Below, in pieces: positions 1-10,494 of a stretch of DNA of 64,000 bases (its first letter is position 1; each line of letters starts with the position of its first letter). A program made the translations under genes and the position numbers. Below the pieces are notes generated by a model. It was given only the letters and a program-made list of their open reading frames with translations, searched no databases and was not told the DNA's origin. This DNA is from Clostridium amylolyticum (GTDB lineage Bacteria; Bacillota; Clostridia; Clostridiales; Clostridiaceae): assembly GCF_900142075.1 (NCBI RefSeq), contig NZ_FQZO01000006.1, positions 62,001-126,000 of the forward strand, read 5' to 3'.

Positions 1-414
1 CAAATTACTTGAACTTTCTATGTTTATTTCATCCACCTTTAATATGGAATCTCCTACCTGTATTCCCGCTGTAGAACCTGGGCTTTCAACATTACCTCTT
101 TCAGTGCTAACTTCAGCATAACCTACTACCAAAACACCTTTTGTAGAGATCTTAACTCCAACACTTTTACCTCCTGGAATAAGCTCTAAATCATTATAAA
201 AGGTTTGCATGGCAGCTTGAGCTTCATAATTTTTGTTTAATTTATTTATAAAACTAAAAAGTTTTTTATTACCTTTATTATTTTGGTAATTTATAGCATG
301 ATTATTATCTTCTATGTTTTTTGTTATAGTGGCATTAAAGGGCAAAATAGTGAACAATATTGCTATAATAGGAGTTATGATGCTTTTAACCCTAGATTTA
401 TTTAATTTATTCAT
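1..414 (-). CDS. spoIVB: SpoIVB peptidase, N-terminal part (cut by window edge)
   Basis: These are the first 138 codons; the gene runs off the left edge, so the serine-peptidase domain is not visible. An N-terminal membrane segment (about residues 10-27) is followed by the family hallmark LIPGGKSVGVKISTKGVLVV and a PDZ domain (AGIQVGDSILKVDEINI). SpoIVB is the forespore protease that releases the sigma-K checkpoint by cleaving SpoIVFA. The ATG at 414 has a strong ribosome site (AAGGAGGAGG). It lies downstream of recN, as in other clostridia, where spo0A usually comes next. The identification is from motifs and synteny. Confidence 0.93.
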   Translation of the reverse strand, partial: MNKLNKSRVKSIITPIIAILFTILPFNATITKNIEDNNHAINYQNNKGNKKLFSFINKLNKNYEAQAAMQTFYNDLELIPGGKSVGVKISTKGVLVVGYAEVSTERGNVESPGSTAGIQVGDSILKVDEINIESSSNL

Positions 415-529
415 CTTTCCTCCTCCTTTTTTCTTTTCTCTATTTAAGTTGCCCTTATTATTTGCTACTTATGCTGTAGTAAAGCTGCTATTATATACAA
501 AGATAATTGTAACTAGTAGGTTTATGAAA

Positions 530-580
530 AATTGAAAAATAAAGACCATAGACATTAATAAAATTAAGCCCATAGTCTTA
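530..580 (-). terminator. Rho-independent terminator after recN
   Basis: On the minus strand AAGACTATGG (579-570) pairs with CTATGGTCTT (551-542) using two G-U pairs, followed by TTTATTTTTC. It separates recN from spoIVB. Confidence 0.7.
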
Positions 581-598
581 TAATTCCATATATAATGG

Positions 599-2296
599 TT
601 AATTATGTATTTTTAACATTAATTTTTTTGATTCAGCTAAGCGTATCATTTCTTTTGAGTTTTCTAAAGTTACTTTTGTAACTTCTACTCCACCTATCAT
701 CCTAGCTATTTCTTTTTCCTTCTCTTCAGACTTTAAATAAGATATTTCAGTAAAGGTCTTATTATCAATACTATATTTAGAAACTAAAAAATGATTATCC
801 GACATGGCTGCAATTTGGGGTAAATGAGTAACGCATAAAACTTGATGAGTTCTAGAAATTAAAAACATCTTTTCAGCGACACTTTGAGCTATCCTTCCGC
901 TTATGCCAGTATCCACCTCATCAAATATTATGGAAGGTATTTCATCATTATGCACAAATACGGTTTTTAAAGCCAGCATAATCCTTGAAAGCTCGCCACC
1001 AGATACAACTTTTTCTAAGGGTTTCAAAGGCTCTCCAGGATTGGTAGATATTAAAAATTGAACTTTATCCTTACCGTTAAAGTATAACTTCTCCTCTAGC
1101 TTTACCTCCACCTTAAAGGTGCTTTTTTCTAATCCTATCTGTTGCAATTCATTCATGATACTCTTTTCAAGCTTAACTGAATTTTCTTGTCTTATTTCAT
1201 GTATTTCTAAAGCCAGCTTTTCTAATTTTTTTGTTAAAATAACCTTTTCTTTTTCAAGACTTTCTAAAATCTCTTCACTATTAGTGAGATTTTCATACTG
1301 ATCAATAAGTTCTTCTTTGTATAGCAAAATTTCCTTTACAGACTTACCATACTTTTGTTTATAGCTGGAAATCTCAAATATTCTATTATTTATTTTTTCT
1401 AGCCTATCTTCATCATAAACTATATTCTCTTTTAAATTTCTTATATCATTTATTATTTCTTCTAAAGAATAGCTTATGGAAGTAAGATTTTTATTTAATT
1501 CCTCTACTTTAGTTAAATGCTTTTCTATAGAAGACAGCTCTTTAACGGATAGAGAGATAAGATCATAAGCAGATTGTCCTTCTGAAAGCTCATTTAATAA
1601 GGAATAGGAATTATTTAAAGCTAAATTAATTTTTTCTGAATGGCTTAAAGTTTTATATTCTTCATTTAGCTCCTCTTCTTCATTTTCCTTTAACTTACCA
1701 GCTTCTATATCTTCTATTTGGTATTTAAGAAAATTAATTACATTTTGTAAGTCCTTGCTGCCTTTTAGTTCATTTATTTTATTCTTAATATTAGTATACT
1801 CTTCAAATAAGTTTCCATACCTTTTAAAAACATCCTGAAGTTCTTTTTCAGCAAAACCATCAAGATAACTTATATGGTTGTTAATATCTAATAAATTTTG
1901 ATTTTCATGTTGTCCATGAATATCTAATAAGGTTTTAGATACTTCTCTTAATGCAGATAAAATAGTTGCCTTTCCGTTGATTTTACTTATACTTCTTCCA
2001 TTTTGAAAGGTTTCTCTACTTAATATAACTATATTATCTTTTTCTATATTAAGCTCCTCTAATAAAGCTGAGGTCTTTTCCGATTCTAATGTAAATACAG
2101 CTTCTACATAGGTTTTATCTTCCCCAGTTCTAATAAGATCTTTATTAAATTTACTTCCCATGACAAAGTTAATAGCGTCAATAAGTATGGATTTTCCGGC
2201 ACCTGTTTCTCCAGATAATACATTAAAACCTTCAAAAAAGGAAATAGTAATATTATCTATTAAGGCAAAATTATTAATAGTAATTTGTAATAACAT
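599..2296 (-). CDS. recN: DNA repair protein RecN
   Basis: RecN is an SMC-like ATPase that organises DNA at double-strand breaks for recombination. Visible are an N-terminal Walker A (GETGAGKS, residues 29-36), a long central region rich in charged coiled coil (about 155-370), the ABC signature VSGGELSR (431-438) and Walker B IIFDEVD (456-462) followed by the TGISGR loop. The length of 565 aa is normal for the family. It follows argR after a short gap, in the nadK-argR-recN order common in Firmicutes. Confidence 0.97.
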   Translation of the reverse strand: MLLQITINNFALIDNITISFFEGFNVLSGETGAGKSILIDAINFVMGSKFNKDLIRTGEDKTYVEAVFTLESEKTSALLEELNIEKDNIVILSRETFQNGRSISKINGKATILSALREVSKTLLDIHGQHENQNLLDINNHISYLDGFAEKELQDVFKRYGNLFEEYTNIKNKINELKGSKDLQNVINFLKYQIEDIEAGKLKENEEEELNEEYKTLSHSEKINLALNNSYSLLNELSEGQSAYDLISLSVKELSSIEKHLTKVEELNKNLTSISYSLEEIINDIRNLKENIVYDEDRLEKINNRIFEISSYKQKYGKSVKEILLYKEELIDQYENLTNSEEILESLEKEKVILTKKLEKLALEIHEIRQENSVKLEKSIMNELQQIGLEKSTFKVEVKLEEKLYFNGKDKVQFLISTNPGEPLKPLEKVVSGGELSRIMLALKTVFVHNDEIPSIIFDEVDTGISGRIAQSVAEKMFLISRTHQVLCVTHLPQIAAMSDNHFLVSKYSIDNKTFTEISYLKSEEKEKEIARMIGGVEVTKVTLENSKEMIRLAESKKLMLKIHN

Positions 2297-2313
2297 AAAT
2301 AATCACCTGTACT

Positions 2314-2763
2314 CTAAGAGATTAATTTTTTAATTTTACTAACCAATTCTTCTGCACTTTCTAAAGTCCTAGTTAATATAAAAATAGTATTATCCCCGGC
2401 AATACTTCCAGCAATGCCTTGAATTTTCAAAGAATCTATGGCTTCTGCCGCTGCGGAAGCTGACCCGGAAATAGTTCTAACTACAACAAACTTATCTATA
2501 TTTTCAATGCTAATAGTAGTGTTAGAAAGTATATTTACCAATTTATGAGATATATCGTCCTCTTCTGGAGCTATGGCAACATACTTATAACTGCCTCTAG
2601 GAGTTAAAACTTTAATTAATTTTAACATTTTAATATCCCTAGACACCGTGGCTTGTGTTACATTAAAACCTGAATTTTTTAATTCTTCTGCCAGCTCTTC
2701 TTGAGTTTCTATCTCTTTTTTATTTATTATTTCAAGAATTTTAGAATGCCTATTAGACTTCAT
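2314..2763 (-). CDS. argR: Arginine repressor ArgR
   Basis: This is the arginine-responsive repressor, which works as a hexamer. The N-terminal winged helix carries the family motif [13 protein letters not shown], and the C-terminal arginine-binding domain carries the segment [15 protein letters not shown] place the start at the second of two adjacent ATGs (2763), because it has AGGTGA at good spacing and gives MKSNRHSKI, like other ArgR N-termini; the open frame extends five codons further upstream. The start overlaps the end of nadK, suggesting translational coupling. Length is 149 aa, normal for ArgR. Confidence 0.94.
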   Translation of the reverse strand: MKSNRHSKILEIINKKEIETQEELAEELKNSGFNVTQATVSRDIKMLKLIKVLTPRGSYKYVAIAPEEDDISHKLVNILSNTTISIENIDKFVVVRTISGSASAAAEAIDSLKIQGIAGSIAGDNTIFILTRTLESAEELVSKIKKLIS

Positions 2764-3610
2764 CATTCTCACCTGCACACTCTCTCGTTTTATTAATTAA
2801 TTTTGTTCTTAAAATAGTAAAATAATCAATTTCTTTAAAATTAATTAGATTTATCTTCTCTTGAGACTTAGATATTATCACTTCGTCACTTTCCTGCAGC
2901 TTAATAAAATTTTGTCCATCTATACTTAAGAAAATATTTTGTTCTAATTTTTCAAATTTGATAGTAATCTTCTTATTACTATCAAGAACTATTGACCTTA
3001 AAAGCTGTGTATGAGGACAAATAGGTGTAATGCATATATTATCTAAATCAGGATATATAATTGGTCCACCAGCTGAAAAAGAGTAGGCTGTAGATCCAGT
3101 AGGAGTACTTACAATAATACCATCTGCTGTATATGAAGTATAAAATTTATCATCGATGAATATTTTATACTTTAAAATCCTAGATAGGGTTTCTCGTGCA
3201 ATAACCACATCATTAAGAGCAAAATTACCTTGCTTTCCATTAATGCTGCATTTTAGCATCATTCTTTGGTTAATGATAAAATCTCCTAATACCCACTTCT
3301 TAAAATAATAATTAAAATTTTTCAAGTCACAGCTGCTTAAAAAACCCAAATTACCGATATTTACACCAAAAATAGAAACCTCTGAGCCATATATACTTCT
3401 AGCGGTATTAAGTATGGTGCCATCTCCACCTAGGGCTAAAAGTAAATTAAGCTTTTGGGAAACATCTTTAGTAAGACCCTTAGAATTCCTAAAAATCATT
3501 ATGTTTGCTTCAGGCAAAATCTCTTTAATACTGTTTTGGATTCTATTTAATACAATTTCTTCAGGGTCCTTAGAAAGATTAACATTAATTCCTATATTAT
3601 ATTCTTTCAT
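2753..3610 (-). CDS. nadK: NAD kinase
   Basis: The enzyme phosphorylates NAD to NADP. The diagnostic GGDGT motif is at residues 61-65 and the NDVVI substrate-binding motif begins at N133; the glycine-rich segment [15 protein letters not shown], which is conserved in the family, follows. Length is 285 aa. It lies between tlyA and argR in a closely packed minus-strand cluster (10-base gap to tlyA, short overlap with argR), so co-transcription is likely. Confidence 0.97.
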   Translation of the reverse strand: MKEYNIGINVNLSKDPEEIVLNRIQNSIKEILPEANIMIFRNSKGLTKDVSQKLNLLLALGGDGTILNTARSIYGSEVSIFGVNIGNLGFLSSCDLKNFNYYFKKWVLGDFIINQRMMLKCSINGKQGNFALNDVVIARETLSRILKYKIFIDDKFYTSYTADGIIVSTPTGSTAYSFSAGGPIIYPDLDNICITPICPHTQLLRSIVLDSNKKITIKFEKLEQNIFLSIDGQNFIKLQESDEVIISKSQEKINLINFKEIDYFTILRTKLINKTRECAGENDEV

Positions 3611-3620
3611 GCAACCTCCA

Positions 3621-4436
3621 TTAATTGTTCAGGCCCTCATGAGATGCTCTAACGAGATTATCTATTATATCTCTAGAAAATATCTTAAGAGGATCATATA
3701 TTTTGGAAAAATATATTAAATATTCAATATTTCCTTCTGGACCTTTTATTGGTGAATAATCAATACCTTTTATAGTCAAATTGTTTTTTTCTAAGAAATC
3801 CACTATTTTATTTATTACTTCCACATGAGTTTTTTCTTCTCTTACTACTCCTTTTTTGCCCACCTTTTCTCTTCCTGCTTCAAATTGAGGCTTTATTAAA
3901 GCCACAATCTCCCCTTCTGGTTCTAATAATTCCAGTATAGGTGGTATTACCGTAGTAAGGGATATAAAGGACACATCTATGCTGGCAAACTGTGCCAGTT
4001 CCTCTATATCATTAGGGGTTACATATCTTATATTGGTTCTTTCCATACAAACCACTCTAGGATCAATCCTCAGCTTCCAAGCTAACTGTCCATAGCCTAC
4101 ATCTATAGAGTAAACTTTAGAAGCACCATTTTGCAGCATACAATCTGTAAAGCCTCCCGTAGAGGAGCCTATATCCATGGATACCTTGTTATTTAATGAT
4201 ATATCAAAAGAATTTATAGCCTTTTCTAATTTAAAGCCGCCTCGGCTAACATAGGGCATTTGCTCCCCTCTATATTCTACCTTAGCATCTTCATGTACCT
4301 TTTCTCCGCATTTGTCCACTTTAATGTCATCTACATAAACTTTACCTGACATTACCGCTGCTTTAGCTCTTTCTCTAGATTGGAAAAGGCCTTTTTCTAC
4401 CAGTAATTGATCTAGTCTAATTTTCTTAGAAGTCAT
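3621..4436 (-). CDS. tlyA: TlyA family rRNA 2'-O-methyltransferase
   Basis: An N-terminal S4 RNA-binding domain (about residues 5-65, beginning IRLDQLLVEKGLFQSRERAK) is fused to a Rossmann FtsJ-like methyltransferase with the SAM motif MDIGSSTGGFTDC. TlyA proteins 2'-O-methylate cytidines in rRNA; in older annotation they are called hemolysin A, though haemolysis is not their established role in this group. Length is 271 aa. It follows dxs by about 19 bases and has a clear AAGGAGGAG ribosome site. Confidence 0.93.
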   Translation of the reverse strand: MTSKKIRLDQLLVEKGLFQSRERAKAAVMSGKVYVDDIKVDKCGEKVHEDAKVEYRGEQMPYVSRGGFKLEKAINSFDISLNNKVSMDIGSSTGGFTDCMLQNGASKVYSIDVGYGQLAWKLRIDPRVVCMERTNIRYVTPNDIEELAQFASIDVSFISLTTVIPPILELLEPEGEIVALIKPQFEAGREKVGKKGVVREEKTHVEVINKIVDFLEKNNLTIKGIDYSPIKGPEGNIEYLIYFSKIYDPLKIFSRDIIDNLVRASHEGLNN

Positions 4437-4455
4437 AAACTCCTCCTTGTAAGTA

Positions 4456-6312
4456 CTAATACAGTTTCACAACTTCCTCACAGATAGAATCCGCATCTAA
4501 ATGATACAATTTATATAGTATACCTAGCTCTCCATGAGGAATAAATTTATCTTTAAAACCCATAATAGTAATTTTAGATGAATAATTCATAGTGTTAGCA
4601 AACTCTAACACTAAGGTTCCTAATCCACCATGAACCATATTATCTTCTACGGTTATTATTTTATAACCTTCTTCTATAAGCTTTGCTATTAAATCCTTAT
4701 CAATAGGCTTTATAAAGCATGCATTGATTATTAAAGGATTTATACCCATTTTAATGAGTTTTTCCTTTGCCATAATGGAATGCTGCACCATTTTTCCAGT
4801 GGCTATGATAGCAATTTTCTCTCCTTTGCTTACCACTTCCCATACCCCTAGTTTCACTGTTTCTATGCTTTCCATATCTATAATATCACAGCCCCTGGGG
4901 TATCTTATAGCCACTGGAGAATTTTGATTTAAGGCCCATCTTAACAGTGTCTTTAATTCCTCCATGGATTTTGGTGCCACAATGGTGATATTGGGTATAT
5001 GTGAAAGATATGATAGGTCAAAAACCCCTTGATGAGTCTCCCCATCTTCTCCTACAATACCTGCTCTATCTATGGCAAAAACCACAGGGAGCTTTTGTAT
5101 ACAAACATCATGTAGTATCTGGTCATAGGCTCTTTGAAGAAAGGTGGAGTAAACTGCAAATACCGGTTTTAATCCTTCCTTTGCCATGCCTGCTGCAAGG
5201 GTAACAGCATGTTGTTCTGCTATACCTACATCAAAAAACCTATCTGGAAATTTCTTAGAAAAGCCTTTTAAGCCAGTACCATCAGGCATTGCTGCAGTTA
5301 TAGCTACCACCTTATCATCTTTTTCCGCAATATCTTCCAGTTCCTTTCCAAAGGTCTTTGAATAGTTTTTTCCACTACCGCTGACACACAATTCTCCACT
5401 GGCTAAATCGAAGGGTCCTATTCCATGGAACTTATTAGGATTTTCTTCAGCAAAATTATAACCTTTCCCTTTTTGAGTTCTAGCATGAATTAATACAGGA
5501 CCTTCTAAGTTTTTGGCAAGGGATAACATTTTAGATACTTCTTTAATATTATGCCCATCTATGGGACCTAGATATTTAATGCCCATTTCTTCAAAAAGCA
5601 TGCCTGGTACCACAAACTGTTTTATACTACCCTTTAGCTTCTCTATGGAACTAACAACATTTTTTCCAATGGTAGTTCTCTCCAGGGTACTATTAAAATC
5701 CTTCTTAAGCTTGTTATAACTAGGGTCTATCCTTAGTTTGCTTAAATATGAAGATAAACCACCTACATTTTTTGAAATGGACATCTGATTATCATTAAGA
5801 ATAACAATTAATTTTGTCTTATGAAAACCAGCATCGTTAAGCGCTTCTAAAGCCATACCACCGGTAAGAGCTCCATCACCTATAACCGCCACCACGTTAT
5901 GATTTTTCTTCATTATGTCCCTAGCTCTTGCCATACCTAAGGCTGCAGAAATAGAGGTGCTGCTGTGGCCGGTATCAAAATGATCATAAGAACTTTCCAT
6001 TATTTTGGGGAATCCACTCATTCCACCATACTTTCTCAGCTTTTCAAACTGTTTTTTTCTCCCAGTGAGGATTTTATGTACATAGGACTGATGTCCTACA
6101 TCCCATACTATTTTATCCTTACTAAAATCAAATACGTTAAATAAACTTATGGTTAGCTCCACTACTCCTAGATTAGAAGCCAAGTGGCCACCGGTTTTAG
6201 ACACCTTGTCAATTAAAAAGCTTCTGATATCCTTAGCTAATAGATTTAGCTCTTCTATGGACATATCCTTGATTTCTTCAGGAGAATTATATTTATCTAA
6301 TAATGTATACAT
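4456..6312 (-). CDS. dxs: 1-deoxy-D-xylulose-5-phosphate synthase
   Basis: This thiamine-diphosphate enzyme makes DXP from pyruvate and glyceraldehyde 3-phosphate, the first step of the MEP isoprenoid pathway. The TPP motif GDGALTGG (145-152) continues to NDN (173-175), and the DVGHQ motif (71-75) is present. The transketolase-type central and C-terminal domains are complete (for example [15 protein letters not shown]). At 618 aa it is full length. It sits just downstream of ispA, so isoprenoid initiation and prenyl chain elongation are probably co-transcribed. Confidence 0.97.
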   Translation of the reverse strand: MYTLLDKYNSPEEIKDMSIEELNLLAKDIRSFLIDKVSKTGGHLASNLGVVELTISLFNVFDFSKDKIVWDVGHQSYVHKILTGRKKQFEKLRKYGGMSGFPKIMESSYDHFDTGHSSTSISAALGMARARDIMKKNHNVVAVIGDGALTGGMALEALNDAGFHKTKLIVILNDNQMSISKNVGGLSSYLSKLRIDPSYNKLKKDFNSTLERTTIGKNVVSSIEKLKGSIKQFVVPGMLFEEMGIKYLGPIDGHNIKEVSKMLSLAKNLEGPVLIHARTQKGKGYNFAEENPNKFHGIGPFDLASGELCVSGSGKNYSKTFGKELEDIAEKDDKVVAITAAMPDGTGLKGFSKKFPDRFFDVGIAEQHAVTLAAGMAKEGLKPVFAVYSTFLQRAYDQILHDVCIQKLPVVFAIDRAGIVGEDGETHQGVFDLSYLSHIPNITIVAPKSMEELKTLLRWALNQNSPVAIRYPRGCDIIDMESIETVKLGVWEVVSKGEKIAIIATGKMVQHSIMAKEKLIKMGINPLIINACFIKPIDKDLIAKLIEEGYKIITVEDNMVHGGLGTLVLEFANTMNYSSKITIMGFKDKFIPHGELGILYKLYHLDADSICEEVVKLY

Positions 6313-6327
6313 AAGATTACCTCTATT

Positions 6328-7203
6328 TTAATAGTTTCTTTCTAATAAATAATTTGTAAGATTTAATAATGATGATGTATCATACTTCAGTGAGGTTAAG
6401 TCTTCAATACATTGATTTGTTAGATCTACACATTTTGCCTTACATTTTTCCATTCCAAATAAACTAATATATGTATACTTGTGGTTGTTTAAATCACTGT
6501 TAGTATTTTTTCCTAATAATAAAGCATTACCTTCTACATCTAAAATATCATCTTTTATTTGAAAGGCTAGCCCTAAATTCTCCCCAAATCTCTCTAAAAT
6601 GGCAATTTCCTGTGAAGATGCACCAGAGAGAATGGCTCCTGCTAATATAGAAGCTTTTATTAATTCACCGGTCTTTTTGCTGTGAATATAATTTAGCTCC
6701 TCAAAGGTGGATTTTTTATTTTCATTTAATATATCTACTACCTGACCGCCTATCATGCCTTGGCATCCAGCGCTTATGCCCACTACCTGCATAGCCTTAA
6801 GGGCGTTAATACCTTCTTTCAATGCATATAGAGTCATAAGGTTAAAGGCTTCATTTAATAAACCATCCCCAGAAAGTACTGCCATAGCTTCTCCAAAAAC
6901 CTTGTGATTAGTAGGTTTACCTCTTCTTAAATCATCATTATCCATACAAGGCAAATCATCGTGAATTAATGAATAAGTATGGATCATTTCTATGGCACAG
7001 GCAAAAGGTATCACTTTCTTCCACTCTTTTGGGTTAAATAATTCATAAGTTAATACCGTTAATATAGGTCTTATTCTTTTACCTCCTACATTTAAGCTAT
7101 AACTTATAGAGTCATATATAACTTTATTATAGGTACCTTTATCTTGAAAGTATTCTTTTAAATAATTATCAATTGCTAATTTTATTTCTTCAATATTTAT
7201 CAT
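6328..7203 (-). CDS. ispA: Polyprenyl (farnesyl) diphosphate synthase
   Basis: This short-chain prenyltransferase condenses isopentenyl diphosphate with allylic primers, probably to C15. The first aspartate-rich motif DDLPCMD is at 82-88, the GGKRIRP substrate motif is near 40-46, and the second aspartate-rich motif DDILD follows IK. Length of 291 aa fits the IspA class. Its start overlaps the xseB stop (ATGA type), and dxs follows 15 bases later. Confidence 0.94.
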   Translation of the reverse strand: MINIEEIKLAIDNYLKEYFQDKGTYNKVIYDSISYSLNVGGKRIRPILTVLTYELFNPKEWKKVIPFACAIEMIHTYSLIHDDLPCMDNDDLRRGKPTNHKVFGEAMAVLSGDGLLNEAFNLMTLYALKEGINALKAMQVVGISAGCQGMIGGQVVDILNENKKSTFEELNYIHSKKTGELIKASILAGAILSGASSQEIAILERFGENLGLAFQIKDDILDVEGNALLLGKNTNSDLNNHKYTYISLFGMEKCKAKCVDLTNQCIEDLTSLKYDTSSLLNLTNYLLERNY

Positions 7204-7412
7204 TGTTCTAATTCCTCTATAGAATCTCCCTTTAGGATTTTAATTTTTGCCTCTGAATCTTTTAACATAGCATAAAGTTTATTGGTAAGCATAATGCCCT
7301 CTTCATAAAGCTTCATAGAATCCTCTAATCCTAAACTTCCTGCTTCCATCTTTTCTATTATAGCTTTTAGCTTATTTACTAAATCATTATAGCTTTCACT
7401 TTTTCTAGGCAT
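7200..7412 (-). CDS. xseB: Exodeoxyribonuclease VII small subunit
   Basis: This 70-residue helical protein contains the XseB pattern LEDSMKLYEEGIMLTNKL. It partners XseA in the single-strand exonuclease complex. It overlaps xseA by eight bases and ispA by four, typical of the xseA-xseB-ispA operon of Firmicutes. Confidence 0.93.
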   Translation of the reverse strand: MPRKSESYNDLVNKLKAIIEKMEAGSLGLEDSMKLYEEGIMLTNKLYAMLKDSEAKIKILKGDSIEELEQ

Positions 7413-8619
7413 TACTTATCTCCTTTTTATCTACATTAAATTTTCCTTCCACACTGCCGTCATAAAATTTTAATAGGGTATTTTTGCTATTTACGAAATC
7501 TTTAGCAGACTTTACAACGGTATTATCCTGATAAACCACAGTATATCCTTTATTGAGTACATTCAATGGATTATAAGCGTCTAAAAGGTTTTTATACCCT
7601 GATAACTCCTGAACCTTTCCTTGAATGTGGCTTTCTATAATATGGTGTAGCCTAAGGGCATAACCATCTATTTCTTCATACTTATGAACTATAAAATTAA
7701 TAGGATTATAATTTTCTAAAGTTCTCTTGTAAATCTCAAGAGCATTGCTTTCACTGTTAACCCTATCTAAAATATATCTAGTTAACTCTTCTTTAGATAT
7801 ATTAATGAAGTTTATGAGTTCATCATAAAGCTCTACTGCAATTTCCGCTGCTTGGGAAGGAGTGGCAGCTCTTCTGTCTGCTACCATATCACAAATAGTA
7901 AAATCTGATTCGTGACCTACTCCAGAAATTACTGGTATACTGCAATTATAAATAGCATAAGCTAATTTTTCTTCATTAAAGGACCAGAGTTCTTCAATGG
8001 AGCCTCCACCTCTAGCTATGATTATTACATCTACATCTTTTTTCTTATTAAAAAAGTCTATACCTTTAATTAAACTCTCTACAGAGCCATTGCCTTGAAC
8101 TAATGCAGGGTATATAACTATCTCTACATAGGGGTTTCTTCGCTTTGATACATTAATAATATCTTTAATGGCAGCACCTGTAGGTGAGGTAATAACCCCT
8201 ATTTTAAATCTATAGGGTGGTAATGCTTTTTTAACTTCTTCATCAAATAAGCCTTCTTTGCCAAGCCTTTCCTTTAGCTGGTTGAATTTTACATAAAGTT
8301 CCCCCAGGCCAATATCATTGACTTCACTGCAATATAGTTGATAAGAGCCGTCTTTTATATAAACGGATATCTTACCTGCAGCTTCCACCTTCATGCCCTC
8401 TTTTAAAGGGGTATTCAGCATCAAAGCATAGGTTTTAAACATTACGCAGTTTATTTTACTATTTTCATCTTTTAATGAAAAATATATATGTCCACTGCTA
8501 TGATATTTTAAGTTAGACACTTCACCTTTTACCCTAATATTGTTAAGGATAAAATCATTGTCCATTACCTTCTTTAAATATCCATTTAATTCAGATACGC
8601 TTAAACTTTTAATATACAT
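7405..8619 (-). CDS. xseA: Exodeoxyribonuclease VII large subunit
   Basis: This is the catalytic subunit of the single-strand-specific exonuclease. An N-terminal OB fold (KGEVSNLKYHSSGHIYFSLK) precedes the exonuclease domain (IGVITSPTGAA, IIARGGGSIEELWSFN, ISGVGHESDFT). I choose the ATG at 8619 (MYIKSLSVSELNGYLKK, matching family N-termini) over an upstream in-frame ATG at 8643; neither has a strong ribosome site. Length is 404 aa. The start overlaps the end of folD, suggesting coupling. Confidence 0.95.
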   Translation of the reverse strand: MYIKSLSVSELNGYLKKVMDNDFILNNIRVKGEVSNLKYHSSGHIYFSLKDENSKINCVMFKTYALMLNTPLKEGMKVEAAGKISVYIKDGSYQLYCSEVNDIGLGELYVKFNQLKERLGKEGLFDEEVKKALPPYRFKIGVITSPTGAAIKDIINVSKRRNPYVEIVIYPALVQGNGSVESLIKGIDFFNKKKDVDVIIIARGGGSIEELWSFNEEKLAYAIYNCSIPVISGVGHESDFTICDMVADRRAATPSQAAEIAVELYDELINFINISKEELTRYILDRVNSESNALEIYKRTLENYNPINFIVHKYEEIDGYALRLHHIIESHIQGKVQELSGYKNLLDAYNPLNVLNKGYTVVYQDNTVVKSAKDFVNSKNTLLKFYDGSVEGKFNVDKKEISNA

Positions 8620-9457
8620 GGTTCTTGTAAGCCTCACAAACATTATATAATAGCAATGTGGTGGTAAGAGCTCCTACTCCCCCTGGTACAGGAGTTATAA
8701 AGGAAGCTTCATCAATTACATCTTCATAATCTACATCTCCTGTAATCTTACCATTTACACTGGAGGTTCCCACATCTATGACTATAGCATCTTTTTTTAT
8801 AAATTCTCTATTTACAAATTTTGGTTTTCCTATGGCAGAAACCAATATATCCGCTTCTCTGCAAACAGCTTTTAAATCTTGGGTTCTAGAGTGACATATG
8901 GTAACCGTAGCATTTTCTCTTAATAAGAGGTGTGCCACAGGCTTACCTACTATGGTGCTCCTTCCAATTACCACCGCTCTTTTGCCTTGAATATTGCTAT
9001 TAGCGGTTTTAATTAAGGTTAAAACACTTTCTGCAGTACAAGGCACAAAGCTTTTTTCATCTTTATATAATTTGCTTATATTAATTTCTGATTGACCATC
9101 TACATCTTTTTTATAGGATATAGCGGATATAACATTATTTACATTCATGGACTTAGGAAGAGGCAGCTGCACAATAATACCATGGATATCATTGTTTTCA
9201 TTAGCTTGCTTAATTCTTTCTATAAGCTCTTCTTCCATTATGGTTTCTGGATAATTTGCAGATACAAAATTAATACCTAACTTTTCAGATAATTTCTTTT
9301 GATTATTTATATAAAAATCTGAGCCTTCATCTTCACCAACTTTAATAGATAATAAAGATGGTGTGGGTTTTCCCTTAGCTTTTAAATCTTCAGTAAACTC
9401 CTGTATGCTCTTTCTTATACCTTCTGCAACTTCCTTACCATTTAAATTCTTACCCAT
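8609..9457 (-). CDS. folD: FolD methylene-THF dehydrogenase / methenyl-THF cyclohydrolase
   Basis: This bifunctional one-carbon enzyme interconverts 5,10-methylene-, methenyl- and 10-formyl-THF. Family motifs visible are VQLPLPKSMN, KDVDG, the Rossmann segment VVIGRSTIVGKPVAHLL and the C-terminal TPVPGGVGALTT. Length is 282 aa. The start has AGGAGTGAG in front. It lies between nusB and xseA, the usual Firmicute arrangement. Confidence 0.97.
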   Translation of the reverse strand: MGKNLNGKEVAEGIRKSIQEFTEDLKAKGKPTPSLLSIKVGEDEGSDFYINNQKKLSEKLGINFVSANYPETIMEEELIERIKQANENNDIHGIIVQLPLPKSMNVNNVISAISYKKDVDGQSEINISKLYKDEKSFVPCTAESVLTLIKTANSNIQGKRAVVIGRSTIVGKPVAHLLLRENATVTICHSRTQDLKAVCREADILVSAIGKPKFVNREFIKKDAIVIDVGTSSVNGKITGDVDYEDVIDEASFITPVPGGVGALTTTLLLYNVCEAYKNHVY

Positions 9458-9513
9458 AAATTCTCACTCCTATTTAAATATTCTTTGACTTAGGCATCTT
9501 TGACTGTTTATTT

Positions 9514-9921
9514 TTACGATGCCTTAAATATCCTATCTAAGATTCCATTTACGAAAGATACTGACTTCTCATCTGAATATTTTTTACATAATTCTATAGC
9601 TTCGTTTATAGATACTCTTGCGGGTACTTCTTCATCAAATAGCATTTCATAAATAGAAATTCTTAATATTGCCAGATTAATTTTGGATATTCTGCCAATC
9701 CTCCAATTTTCTGAATTCTCTTCAATTATATCATTAATTTTTGTAATATTACTATTTACACCTATTACAATTTTTTTAACAAACTCCCTATCCAATTCCT
9801 TTAAATCTGCGTCTTCAAAATACATCTCAATATCTTCAAAAATATCTTCTATAGAGGTATCGTTAATGGAGTTTTGAAATAATATTTTCATAGCGGCTTC
9901 TCTAGATTTTTTTCTATTCAT
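9514..9921 (-). CDS. nusB: Transcription antitermination factor NusB
   Basis: This small all-helical RNA-binding protein joins NusE (S10) in rRNA antitermination complexes. Family signatures are the N-terminal RKKSREAAMKILFQ, the segment RISIYEMLFDEEVPARVSIN and the C-terminal FVNGILDRI. Length is 135 aa. It sits between the Asp23-family gene and folD. Confidence 0.96.
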   Translation of the reverse strand: MNRKKSREAAMKILFQNSINDTSIEDIFEDIEMYFEDADLKELDREFVKKIVIGVNSNITKINDIIEENSENWRIGRISKINLAILRISIYEMLFDEEVPARVSINEAIELCKKYSDEKSVSFVNGILDRIFKAS

Positions 9922-9996
9922 AGCATCCTCCTGTAGGGCGAAATTTAAAACTTATCATTATTATCAACATAATACATTAATTTAAAACACAAGGAA

Positions 9997-10021
9997 ACAC
10001 CCTCTGGAATTCAGAGGGTGT
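9997..10021 (-). terminator. Hairpin after the Asp23-family gene
   Basis: A perfect 10-bp stem, ACACCCTCTG/CAGAGGGTGT with a five-base loop, begins just after the stop codon at 10026. The T tract on the minus strand is weak (TTTCCTTG), so termination may be partial and allow read-through to nusB. Confidence 0.65.
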
Positions 10022-10025
10022 AAAA

Positions 10026-10415
10026 TTACTCAGCTGTTATTTCTTGATTTGCTGTCTTAGGAACAACTATGTTTTGTACAAATACATTTACAGAAGCAAC
10101 GGTAAGACCTGTCATGGCTTCTACAGTCTTTTTAACATTTTCTTGTACTTGAAGCACAACTTCCGGTATTTTAATTCCGTATTCTACTGCTATAGTAAGT
10201 TCTATACTTGTAGAATCTTCTTCTACTGCAACTTTAACTCCTTTAGCAAGGTTTTTCTTGCCTGTAAACATTTGAGTTATTCCACCTGTAACTCCTTGAT
10301 TTATTTCCACAATCCCATTTATTTCTGCAGCCGCAATACCTGCTATTACGCATACTACCTCGTCAGAAATCTTTACAATACCAAGGTTTGCGTCATTATT
10401 TAAGGTTTCGTTCAT
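10026..10415 (-). CDS. Asp23/Gls24 family envelope protein
   Basis: This is a 129-residue Asp23/Gls24 (DUF322) protein; in clostridia one copy typically sits between the spoIIIA operon and nusB. Visible features are ISDEVVCVIAGIAAAEINGI at the N-terminus and the C-terminal VNVFVQNIVVPK. Family members are soluble or membrane-tethered envelope-stress-related proteins; the exact role here is unknown. I choose the ATG at 10415, which has AGGAGGG nine bases upstream, over the upstream ATG at 10445. Confidence 0.9.
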   Translation of the reverse strand: MNETLNNDANLGIVKISDEVVCVIAGIAAAEINGIVEINQGVTGGITQMFTGKKNLAKGVKVAVEEDSTSIELTIAVEYGIKIPEVVLQVQENVKKTVEAMTGLTVASVNVFVQNIVVPKTANQEITAE

Positions 10416-10494
10416 TTCAGTTAACCCTCCTATTTTGCTTAGCAAAACTTGTTAATCTTAGGTACATTATATCAAAAGAATTAAGGTTTTACAA

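Noticed and set aside
314..535. Plus-strand 73-codon hydrophobic frame at the left edge
   Set aside because: It is antisense to the signal region and ribosome site of spoIVB and has no ribosome site of its own.
10044..10403. 119-codon plus-strand frame rich in Tyr, Cys and Asn opposite the Asp23-family gene
   Set aside because: Composition is typical of an antisense frame, and no start signal is present; the Asp23-family gene on the other strand is well supported.
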